From positions 124,001-188,000 of the forward strand of contig NZ_JMFG01000002.1 in assembly GCF_000687145.1 (NCBI RefSeq): a stretch of DNA of 64,000 bases, written 5' to 3'. Below the pieces are notes generated by a model. It ran no database searches, was not told the DNA's origin, and worked only from the letters and a program-made list of their open reading frames with translations. Shown here piece by piece: positions 35,304 through 43,876 of the stretch. Each line of letters begins with the position of its first letter. Position 1 is the first letter of the stretch. The stretch is from Thermoanaerobaculum aquaticum (GTDB lineage Bacteria; Acidobacteriota; Thermoanaerobaculia; Thermoanaerobaculales; Thermoanaerobaculaceae). Made by a program: the position numbers and the translations under genes.

Positions 35304-35322
35304 GTCTCATGCTAGCAGGCCC

Positions 35323-35328
35323 TACAAT
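35323..35328 (+). promoter_or_regulatory. Possible -10 element of tadA (leaderless start)
   Basis: TACAAT ends seven bases before the GTG at 35335, so transcription would begin at or next to the start codon. No -35 is evident. A small perfect palindrome AGCATG-TCT-CATGCT lies at 35299-35313, where a -35 or an operator would be. Confidence 0.35.
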
Positions 35329-35334
35329 GGAGCG

Positions 35335-35829
35335 GTGCCGGCGGAAACGACGCCCCAGTGGGTGTTCAGCGAAGATGACCGCTCTTTTATGCGCCAGGCA
35401 TTAGCCCAAGCGGAGGAAGCGGCGGCGGGCGGCGATGTGCCCATTGGGGCGGTGGTGGTGGATGCCACGGGGAACGTTGTAGCCGCGGCGGGGAACCGCC
35501 GGGAGCGGGACCAGGACCCCACCGCCCACGCGGAGCTTTTGGCCCTGCGGGAGGCGGCGCGACGGCTTGGCTCCTGGCGGCTTTTGGGTTGCCGTTTGTA
35601 CGTCACGGTGGAGCCCTGCCCCATGTGCGCGGCGGCGTGCGTGCTGGCGCGCCTGGCGCAGGTGGTTTACGGAGCTCCCGACCCCAAGCTAGGCTTTGTG
35701 GGTTCACTGGCCAACCTTTTGGAGGACCCCCGTCTCAACCACAAGGTTGCCTGGCGGGCGGGGCTTTTGGCCGATGAGGCCTCGGCTTTGCTCTCCCGGT
35801 TCTTTGCAAACCAGCGGAGTAGGCGCTAG
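35335..35829 (+). CDS. tadA: tRNA-specific adenosine deaminase TadA
   Basis: Edits A34 of tRNA-Arg(ACG) to inosine. About 164 residues, the usual length. The zinc site is clear: HAELLAL with His and catalytic Glu, and PCPMCAAAC with two Cys; GAVVVD and GAPDPKLGFVGSLANL are also typical. The start is uncertain: GTG 35335 gives the normal length, while ATG 35302 would add 11 residues and overlap the divergent gene. Its presumed substrate, tRNA-Arg(ACG), lies nearby. Confidence 0.93.
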   Translation: MPAETTPQWVFSEDDRSFMRQALAQAEEAAAGGDVPIGAVVVDATGNVVAAAGNRRERDQDPTAHAELLALREAARRLGSWRLLGCRLYVTVEPCPMCAAACVLARLAQVVYGAPDPKLGFVGSLANLLEDPRLNHKVAWRAGLLADEASALLSRFFANQRSRR

Positions 35830-35858
35830 ACTTTACCCTCGCCCATGGGGCGACGGCG

Positions 35859-35951
<93 letters not shown>

Positions 35952-35994
35952 GGATGGTGTTTGAAAGGACCGTGTGTGGTTGAAGGCAACGTGC

Positions 35995-36164
<170 letters not shown>

Positions 36165-36270
36165 GACCGCGCGGGTGGTTGGGGTGTGGGGCGCGACGCG
36201 GGCTGCAGGGCAGCGGAGCGTGGTTTGAGAGTGCAGGCGAAGGGGGGCGTGGCAGAGCGGCGTTCCCGCC
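36165..36270. other. Spacer between the two repeat copies, no gene
   Basis: About 106 bases, strongly G-rich on +, with no supported ORF. Only its last part (from 36242) is recognisable, as the 5' half of the tRNA-Ser-like remnant. Confidence 0.6.
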
Positions 36271-36288
36271 ATCCCGCCCTCTCCGCCA
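36242..36288 (+). pseudogene. Truncated tRNA-Ser-like remnant
   Basis: GGGGGGCGTGGCAGAGCGG looks like the acceptor 5' strand and D-arm of a tRNA-Ser, and is followed after only a few bases by ATCCCGCCCTCTCCGCCA, the 3' end of tRNA-Ser with CCA. The outer G-run can pair with CCTCTCC except at the last pair. The anticodon arm, variable arm and T-loop are missing, so it cannot be a working tRNA. Confidence 0.5.
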
Positions 36289-36368
36289 GTTTTTTCTTTG
36301 CCTCGAGTTTTTGCTTGAGCCTTCTGGCGGAGGGGGCGGGTGAGACCCGCGGTGCTGCCAGAGGGTTC
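36271..36368 (+). repeat. 98-bp direct repeat, copy 2
   Basis: Perfect copy of 36067-36164, offset by 204 bases. The left part is the 3' end of a tRNA-Ser, here attached to the truncated remnant. After 36368 the two copies diverge at once. Identity without a single change suggests recent duplication or continuing gene conversion. Confidence 0.95.
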
Positions 36369-36422
36369 CGCCAGAGTGGGTGGGACGTTTCACGGTTGAA
36401 ACAAAAAGGGTGTCGTGGGCAG

Positions 36423-36530
36423 GGAGGAACTCGGGTCCCGCGCGACGGTGTTTCCCGAACCTCGTCAGGCCCGGAAGGGAGCAGCGATAAGGGAAGGCCA
36501 CCGGGCGCCGCGGTCCCCCCGGGTTCCTCC
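36423..36530 (+). ncRNA. ffs: Small SRP RNA (4.5S type)
   Basis: The core GTCAGGCCCGGAAGGGAGCA (near 36463) is the SRP helix 8 with its GGAA tetraloop and asymmetric loop, the Ffh binding site. The ends GGAGGAACTCGGG and CCCGGGTTCCTCC pair almost perfectly, closing a hairpin RNA of about 108 bases without an Alu domain. It lies 38 bases before dnaX, matching the order SRP RNA-dnaX-ybaB-recR known from Bacillus. The exact ends are estimated from the pairing. Confidence 0.93.
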
Positions 36531-36568
36531 GTGCTCGCGATTGCCGAAAAGAGCCAGAGGGGCCGCTG

Positions 36569-38086
36569 GTGAGCGCCTATCAGGTTCTGGCCCGTCGCTA
36601 CCGACCGCAAACCTTTGAGGATTTGGTGGGTCAGGAAACGGTGGTGCGCACCCTGCGCAACGCCCTGGCCACCGGCAAGGTTTCCCATGCCTACGTGTTT
36701 TCGGGCCTGCGGGGTGTGGGGAAGACCACGGCGGCCAGGATTCTCGCCAAGGCCCTTAACTGCGAGCGCGGTCCCACCCCGGACCCCTGTGGCCAGTGCG
36801 TGCCGTGCCGGGAAATTGCCGAAGGCACCTCCATGGACGTGCTGGAAATTGATGCCGCTTCCAACCGCGGCATTGATAACGTGCGGGAGCTGCGGGAGGT
36901 GGCGCGAATCCTGCCGGTGCGCGATCGCTACCGGGTTTTTATCTTGGACGAGGCCCACCAGCTCACCGGTGAGGCCTTTAACGCCTTGCTCAAGATCCTG
37001 GAGGAGCCGCCGCCCCACGTGGTGTTCATTTTGGCCTCCACAGAAAAGCACAAGTTCCCCCCCACGATCCTTTCCCGCTGCCAGCAGTTGGACTTCCGCC
37101 CGTTGCCCACGGAAACCATCGCCCAAAGGCTGAAGGAAGTGGCCGCGCGGGAGAAGTTCGCCCTCGAGGACGCCGCCGCGCACCTCATTGCCCGCGCCGC
37201 CCAGGGCAGCCTGCGGGATGGCCTTTCGATCCTGGACCAAGTGCGTTCCTTTGTGGGCGAAGCCGCCGTGGATGCTGCGGCGGTGAGTCAGGTCCTGGGT
37301 TTGCCCCCCCTGGAGTTCCTGGTGGAGCTCTGGCAGGCGCTGGCTTCCGGCAACCCGGGGCGAGCGCTGGAGCTGGTGGCCCAGCGGGAGGCCCAGGGGG
37401 GCGACCCCCTTTTGCTGTACCAGGAGCTTTTGGAGCTGTTGCGCAGCTTGGTGCTGGTGGCGGCCAACCGCGAAGCCCCGCTGCCCTACCCGCCGCCTTT
37501 TCGTGAGGCTTTGGCTGATTCCGCCGCTCAGGTGGGGCTTGCCTCCCTGCTGCGGATCCTGAGCCTGGCCATTTCCGGGCGGGAGCTGGTGAGCGCGGCT
37601 CCAAGCCCCGGGTTAGGGGTGATGGTGGCCGTGGGCAAGCTGGCGCTTTGGCCGCGGCTGGTGCGCGTGGAGGCGCTCTTGGCCGGAAACCAAGCGGTGG
37701 CCCCAAGTGCAAGTCCGGCCGGTTTTTCCGAAGGGTCGTTGCCCCTGGGGGCTTCACCTCTGGAGGGGTTTTTGGACCAGGTGGGTCACAAGCTGGGGGT
37801 GGCGCTGGCTGCCAGGTTGCGGAGCTTCTGCGAGCTTTCGCTGGGGGAGGGGGAGCTGTTGATTCGCCTGCGCTCGGGGGGGCCCAACGCCACCGCCAAG
37901 GCGCTGCAGGAGGCGCTTGCCAGCCTGGAAAGCCTGGCCCGGGAGCTGGACCTGGCCCAGAAGGTGCGGTTGGTGGTCACCGAGGCCGAGCCGTCGCTGG
38001 AGCAAAAGGTGGCTGCCGATCCCCGGGTGCAGGCGGTGCTTGAGGTTTTTGGCGGCAAGATCACCAAGGTGGAGGAACAGTCGTGA
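36569..38086 (+). CDS. dnaX: DNA polymerase III subunit gamma/tau
   Basis: Clamp loader ATPase of 505 residues. The N-terminus LARRYRPQTFEDLVGQ, P-loop GLRGVGKT (46-53), zinc site CERGPTPDPCGQCVPC, Walker B VFILDEAHQL, and the sensor region STEKHKFPPTILSRCQQ are present. The C-terminal part is short and not strongly tau-like. Translation begins at GTG 36569. I saw no slippery heptamer followed by an early stop, so no separate gamma product is proposed. It is first in dnaX-ybaB-recR. Confidence 0.96.
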   Translation: MSAYQVLARRYRPQTFEDLVGQETVVRTLRNALATGKVSHAYVFSGLRGVGKTTAARILAKALNCERGPTPDPCGQCVPCREIAEGTSMDVLEIDAASNRGIDNVRELREVARILPVRDRYRVFILDEAHQLTGEAFNALLKILEEPPPHVVFILASTEKHKFPPTILSRCQQLDFRPLPTETIAQRLKEVAAREKFALEDAAAHLIARAAQGSLRDGLSILDQVRSFVGEAAVDAAAVSQVLGLPPLEFLVELWQALASGNPGRALELVAQREAQGGDPLLLYQELLELLRSLVLVAANREAPLPYPPPFREALADSAAQVGLASLLRILSLAISGRELVSAAPSPGLGVMVAVGKLALWPRLVRVEALLAGNQAVAPSASPAGFSEGSLPLGASPLEGFLDQVGHKLGVALAARLRSFCELSLGEGELLIRLRSGGPNATAKALQEALASLESLARELDLAQKVRLVVTEAEPSLEQKVAADPRVQAVLEVFGGKITKVEEQS

Positions 38087-38373
38087 AGATTCAAGAGCTC
38101 TTAAGGCAAGCGCAAAAGGCCCAGGAATCCCTGCAGCAGCAGCTCTCCCAGCTGGAAGTGGAGGGGCGGGCGGGAGGCGGTTTGGTGGTGGTGAGGCTCA
38201 ACGGCCTCAAAGAGCTCAAAGGCGTGAGCTTTGAGCCCAGCGCTTTGACCGAGGCCGACGCCGAGCTCTTGGCGGAAATGGTGAAGGTGGCCTGGGAGGA
38301 AGCGGCACGGGAGGCCGACGCTAAGGCCAAGGGCTTGCTGGCCAGCATGGGTTTGCCGGGAGGGCTTTTTTAG
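38083..38373 (+). CDS. ybaB: YbaB/EbfC family nucleoid-associated protein
   Basis: A 96-residue DNA-binding protein. Helical N-terminus (KIQELLRQAQKAQESLQQQLSQLEVEG), the central beta part (GGLVVVRLNGLKELKGVSFEP) and a C-terminal helix with KAKGLLASMGLPGGLF agree with the family, which forms tweezer-like dimers on DNA. Its GTG overlaps the dnaX stop by four bases, and recR follows at once. Confidence 0.95.
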   Translation: MKIQELLRQAQKAQESLQQQLSQLEVEGRAGGGLVVVRLNGLKELKGVSFEPSALTEADAELLAEMVKVAWEEAAREADAKAKGLLASMGLPGGLF

Positions 38374-38970
38374 GTGGATTTGCGTCCACCCAGCGTGCGG
38401 GCCTTGATGGAGGAACTGCAAAAGCTCCCCGGGGTAGGTCCGCGCTCGGCGGTGCGCATGGCCCAGTACCTGCTCAAAGAGCGGGAGGAAGCCTTAAGGC
38501 TTTCCCAAACGCTGGTGCAAGCCCATGAGCGCGTGGGCTTTTGCTCCACCTGCTTCCTTTTGGCCGAGGGCAGCTGCCCGGTGTGCGACGATCCCGGGCG
38601 GGATCGCACGGTGATTTGCGTGGTGGAAGAACCGGTGAACGCCTGGGCCATCGAAGCCACCGGCGAGTTTAAAGGGTTGTACCACGTGCTTCTGGGAACC
38701 CTTGACCCTCTGCGGGGCATTGGCCCCGAAGAGCTCACGGTGGCAAAGCTTGTGGACCGGGTGGCTGCCGGGGGTGTGCAGGAGGTCATCCTGGCCACCA
38801 ACCTCACGGTGGAAGGGGAAGCCACCGCTCATTTTTTGGTGCAGCTTTTGCGGCCCAAAGGCGTGAAAACCTCCCGCATTGCCTTTGGCTTGCCAGCGGG
38901 AGGGGAAATCTCGTACGCTGATACCGTCACCTTGGCTCGTGCCCTGGTGGCGCGCCGGGGGATGGAATGA
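38374..38970 (+). CDS. recR: Recombination mediator protein RecR
   Basis: Part of RecFOR, which loads RecA on gapped DNA. The 198-residue protein has the HhH-like KLPGVGPRSAVRMAQYLL, the zinc finger CSTCFLLAEGSCPVC, the Toprim domain starting VICVVEEPVNAWAIE, and the C-terminal RIAFGLPAGGEISYADTVTL. GTG start directly after the ybaB stop. Confidence 0.97.
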   Translation: MDLRPPSVRALMEELQKLPGVGPRSAVRMAQYLLKEREEALRLSQTLVQAHERVGFCSTCFLLAEGSCPVCDDPGRDRTVICVVEEPVNAWAIEATGEFKGLYHVLLGTLDPLRGIGPEELTVAKLVDRVAAGGVQEVILATNLTVEGEATAHFLVQLLRPKGVKTSRIAFGLPAGGEISYADTVTLARALVARRGME

Positions 38971-38985
38971 GGCTTGGTGTCGGGG

Positions 38986-38991
38986 TATACT
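38986..38991 (+). promoter_or_regulatory. Possible -10 element of mglB-mglA
   Basis: TATACT lies 28 bases before the mglB ATG, in the short space after recR. No good -35 is seen at 17 bases, so support is moderate. Confidence 0.35.
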
Positions 38992-39019
38992 GCAACTGGC
39001 GGCGCGGAGGGCAGAGGTA

Positions 39020-39514
39020 ATGAGCATGCTGGGGCCCAATTTGGTGATGTACGAGGAGGAGTTCGAGCGGATTAACAGCATCCTCTCGCGGCTATGGGTA
39101 GACGCTAACGCCAAGATCGTTTTCTTGGTTGACAAGAACGGCCAGCAAATTGCCGCTAAGGGCGATCTGGAAAAGGTGGACACCACGTCGTTGGCTTCGC
39201 TCACCGCCGGCAACGTGGCGGCTACCGATGGCTTGGCGAGGCTCATTGGCGAGAAGGAGTTTTCCATCCTGTTTCACGAGGGGGAGCGGGACAACATCCA
39301 CATCTCCATCGTGGCGCAGCGCTTGATCCTGGTGGTGATCTTTGACGAGCGGTCGTCGCTGGGTTTGGTGCGGCTGCGGGTGCGGAAAGCGGCGCAAGAG
39401 CTGGAGGAAGTGCTCAACGCCATGGCTAACAAAGCGGCGCAGCAAGGGCAGGCGCCGGTTTCTCCCTTTGCCGAAATTACCGACGAAGACATTGACAACC
39501 TGTTCTCCGAATGA
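39020..39514 (+). CDS. mglB: MglB-like Roadblock/LC7 protein
   Basis: A 164-residue cytoplasmic protein with a Roadblock/LC7 fold: [75 protein letters not shown]. In Myxococcus and Thermus MglB is the GAP of the Ras-like GTPase MglA and marks one cell pole. The MglA gene overlaps it by four bases, which makes the assignment firm. ATG 39020 or 39026 could be used. The C-terminal tail is acidic ([12 protein letters not shown]). Confidence 0.9.
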   Translation: MSMLGPNLVMYEEEFERINSILSRLWVDANAKIVFLVDKNGQQIAAKGDLEKVDTTSLASLTAGNVAATDGLARLIGEKEFSILFHEGERDNIHISIVAQRLILVVIFDERSSLGLVRLRVRKAAQELEEVLNAMANKAAQQGQAPVSPFAEITDEDIDNLFSE

Positions 39515-40095
39515 GCTTCATCAACTACGCTTCCCGGGAAATTAACTGCAAGATCGTGTACTACGGGCCAGGTCTGGGCGGCAAGACCACCAACTTGCAG
39601 TACATTTACGAAAAGACCAACCCCCAGGCCAAAGGGCAGCTCATTTCCCTGGCCACCGAAACCGATCGTACGTTGTTTTTTGATTTTCTCCCCTTGGATT
39701 TGGGGACGGTACGGGGCTTCCGTACGCGCTTTCACCTGTACACGGTGCCCGGTCAGGTGTTTTACGATGCCTCCCGGAAGCTCATCCTCAAGGGTGTGGA
39801 CGGGGTGGTGTTCGTGGCCGACTCGCAAGAGGCCCGCATGGACGCCAACCTGGAATCCCTGGAAAACCTCAAGGTGAATTTGCGGGAGAACGGCTTCGAC
39901 CTCATGACCATCCCTTACGTTTTGCAGTTCAACAAGCGCGATTTGCCTTCAGCGGTGCCTTACGACGAGATGTACCGCCTGTTGAACGTCAAGGGCGAAC
40001 CCACCTTTGAGGCGGTGGCCACCCAAGGGACCGGCGTCTTCGAGACCCTGAAAGCGGTGGCCAAGCTGGTGCTTCAGGAGCTTTCCAAGAAGTAA
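39511..40095 (+). CDS. mglA: MglA-like Ras superfamily GTPase
   Basis: A 194-residue GTPase. The P-loop [10 protein letters not shown] lies at 19-28; [20 protein letters not shown] and [18 protein letters not shown] cover the switch regions. The second motif reads TVPGQ instead of the usual DTPGQ, as in MglA proteins. The base-recognition motif is NKRDLP. MglA sets front-back polarity and controls motility machinery in Myxococcus; the role here is inferred from the mglB partner. It is followed by yvcK. Confidence 0.93.
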   Translation: MSFINYASREINCKIVYYGPGLGGKTTNLQYIYEKTNPQAKGQLISLATETDRTLFFDFLPLDLGTVRGFRTRFHLYTVPGQVFYDASRKLILKGVDGVVFVADSQEARMDANLESLENLKVNLRENGFDLMTIPYVLQFNKRDLPSAVPYDEMYRLLNVKGEPTFEAVATQGTGVFETLKAVAKLVLQELSKK

Positions 40096-40143
40096 GAGCT
40101 GTCCTTTTTGTATACTCCCCCCGTGACGGCTGGAGAGGTGAGC

Positions 40144-41076
40144 ATGGTGGCCCTGGGGGGTGGTACGGGTCTGGCAACCCTCCTTAAGGGTGCCAAGACC
40201 TTGCCCCTCGCTTCGCTCACGGCGGTGGTGACGGTCACCGACGATGGCGGCTCTTCCGGTCGCCTGCGCCAGGAGTTTGGGGTGCCGGCCCCGGGGGACG
40301 TGCGCAACTGCCTGGTGGCGCTGGCCGAAGACGAGGAGCTTTTAACCCGGCTTTTTGCCTTTCGCTTTCCGGGGGAAGGCCCCACCGGAGGCCATTCCCT
40401 GGGCAACCTGTTCATGATTGCCCTCACCCACCTCACCGGGGATTTTTCGCAAGCGGTGCGGCTGGCCGGGGAGGTGCTGCGGGTGCGGGGCATGGTGCTT
40501 CCCACCACGCACGCCAACGTTCACCTGGTGGGGGAATCCGCCGATGGCCGCATGGTGGTGGGGGAAACCGCCATTTCCACCTCCGGCCCTCCCCGCCGGG
40601 TGGCGCTTTCGCCCGCGGATGCTCCCGCCCTTCCCGAGGTGTTGGCAGCCCTGCGGCAGGCCCAGCTGGTGGTTTTGGGACCGGGTTCGCTTTTTACCAG
40701 CATCATCCCCAACCTCTTGGTGCGGGGGGTGGTGCAGGCGCTGGCCGAAAGCCGGGCGCTCAAGGTGTACGTGGCCAACCTCGTGACCCAACCCGGCGAA
40801 ACCACGGGGTTTTCCCTGGGCGATCACCTCCAGGCTTTGAAAACCTACGCACCCTCCCTCCAGGTGGATGTGGTGCTGGCCAACAGCGAGCCTTTGCCTC
40901 CGGAGGTGGCTGCCCGCTACCGGGCGGCGGGGGCTGAGCCGGTGGCTTTGGAAGGGGTTTCCGGGGTTAGAGTGGAGGCGCGGAAGCTTTTGAAGGTCAC
41001 GCCCGAGGGCACGGTGCGCCACGACCCGAAGCGTCTGGCGCAAGCCCTCTGGGAGCTGTGGGAGGCACGGGCTTGA
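40144..41076 (+). CDS. yvcK: YvcK/CofD-family gluconeogenesis factor
   Basis: A protein of about 310 residues of the UPF0052/YvcK group, which binds UDP-sugars and affects cell shape and carbon flux in Bacillus. Seen are VALGGGTGLATLLKGAK at the start, TVTDDGGSSGRLRQEFGVPAPGDVRNCLVAL, LGNLFMIALTHLTGDFSQAV and VLGPGSLFTSIIPNLLV. ATG 40144 has GGAGAGG upstream. GTG 40123 is also in frame and lies seven bases after TATACT (40111-40116), which would make a leaderless product seven residues longer. It overlaps glmU. Confidence 0.92.
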   Translation: MVALGGGTGLATLLKGAKTLPLASLTAVVTVTDDGGSSGRLRQEFGVPAPGDVRNCLVALAEDEELLTRLFAFRFPGEGPTGGHSLGNLFMIALTHLTGDFSQAVRLAGEVLRVRGMVLPTTHANVHLVGESADGRMVVGETAISTSGPPRRVALSPADAPALPEVLAALRQAQLVVLGPGSLFTSIIPNLLVRGVVQALAESRALKVYVANLVTQPGETTGFSLGDHLQALKTYAPSLQVDVVLANSEPLPPEVAARYRAAGAEPVALEGVSGVRVEARKLLKVTPEGTVRHDPKRLAQALWELWEARA

Positions 41077-42026
41077 AGCTGGGCGCGGTGGTTCTGGCGG
41101 CGGGGCAGGGCAAGCGCCTCAAAACCGGGCTGGCCAAGGTGCTCCACCCCGCCCACGGCCGGCCCCTTTTGCAGTGGGTGCTGGAAGCGGTGGCCCCGCT
41201 TGCCCCGGCCAAGACCGTGGTGGTGGTGGGGCACCGTAGGGAGCAGGTGGAGGCGTTCCTTTCCGGGCAAAAGGTGGAGATAGTGGTGCAGGATCCTCCG
41301 GCCGGCACCGGCGATGCCGTGCGGGTAGCGCTGCCGGCCCTGGCAGGGTGCGAGCTGGCCTTGGTCCTCCCCGGGGATGCCCCGCTTTTGCAGAGCGAGA
41401 GCTTGCGCCGGCTGGTGGCCGCGTTCCAGCATGAAAAAGCAGCTTGCGCCTTGCTTTCGGCGGTGCTGGACGAGGGCGGGCCATACGGCCGCATTGTGCG
41501 CCGGGATGGAGAGGTAATGGCCATCGTAGAGGCGCGGGACGCCACTCCGGAGCAGCTAGCCATCCGCGAGGTGAACGCCGGGGTTTACGTGTTTAATGTG
41601 GCCAAAATCCGCCCCTTGCTTTTGGAGCTCACACCCACCAACAGCCAGGGGGAGTACTACCTCACCGATGTGGTGGCGGGGCTGGTGGCCCGGGGTGAAA
41701 AGGTGGTGGCCATGAGCTTGCAGGACCCCGAAGAAATGCTGGGGGTCAACACCCGGGGGGAGCTTGCCGAAGTGGGCAAAAAGCTCAACGCCCGGGTGGT
41801 GCGCTTTTGGCAGGAAAACGGGGTGACCGTCTTTGACCCCGAGACCACCTGGATCGAGGTGGGTTGCGAAATCGGTCGGGACACCGTTCTGGAACCCGGG
41901 GTGCACCTGCGCGGACAGTGCCGGCTGGGCGAACGGTGCCGGGTGGGTGCCCATAGCGTTCTGGAGGATGTGCAGCTGGCTCCGGGCACGCAGGTGGCGC
42001 CCTTGACGTATATGAGGGGGAGCTAG
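41073..42026 (+). CDS. glmU: GlmU-like N-acetylglucosamine-1-phosphate uridyltransferase lacking the acetyltransferase domain
   Basis: Nucleotidyltransferase of 317 residues. The N-terminal domain (about 1-225) has VVLAAGQGKRLKTGLAKVLHP, DPPAGTGDAVRVALPAL, VLPGDAPLL, GGPYGRIVR and INAGVYVF-like VNAGVYVFN, all GlmU pyrophosphorylase marks, so UDP-GlcNAc formation is expected. Only about 70 residues of left-handed beta-helix follow (GCEIGRDTVLEPGVHLRG onwards). Bifunctional GlmU is about 450 residues; the acetyl-CoA site and catalytic His of the C-terminal domain are absent. glmS begins three bases later, so nothing is hidden by a frameshift. Start at TTG 41073 with GGAGG seven bases upstream. 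Confidence 0.85.
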   Translation: MKLGAVVLAAGQGKRLKTGLAKVLHPAHGRPLLQWVLEAVAPLAPAKTVVVVGHRREQVEAFLSGQKVEIVVQDPPAGTGDAVRVALPALAGCELALVLPGDAPLLQSESLRRLVAAFQHEKAACALLSAVLDEGGPYGRIVRRDGEVMAIVEARDATPEQLAIREVNAGVYVFNVAKIRPLLLELTPTNSQGEYYLTDVVAGLVARGEKVVAMSLQDPEEMLGVNTRGELAEVGKKLNARVVRFWQENGVTVFDPETTWIEVGCEIGRDTVLEPGVHLRGQCRLGERCRVGAHSVLEDVQLAPGTQVAPLTYMRGS

Positions 42027-42028
42027 GC

Positions 42029-43837
<1,809 letters not shown>

Positions 43838-43876
43838 CCCCTCCCCGGGTACAATGCCCGCCTACGGGAGGAAGGC

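Noticed and set aside
36569-38086. Programmed frameshift in dnaX giving a gamma product
   Set aside because: No A-rich slippery heptamer with a following stop in the -1 frame was seen in the expected region.
41073-42028. Possible frameshift splitting glmU
   Set aside because: After the stop at 42026 glmS starts within three bases, so no remaining acetyltransferase coding could exist. The shortening is a true truncation.
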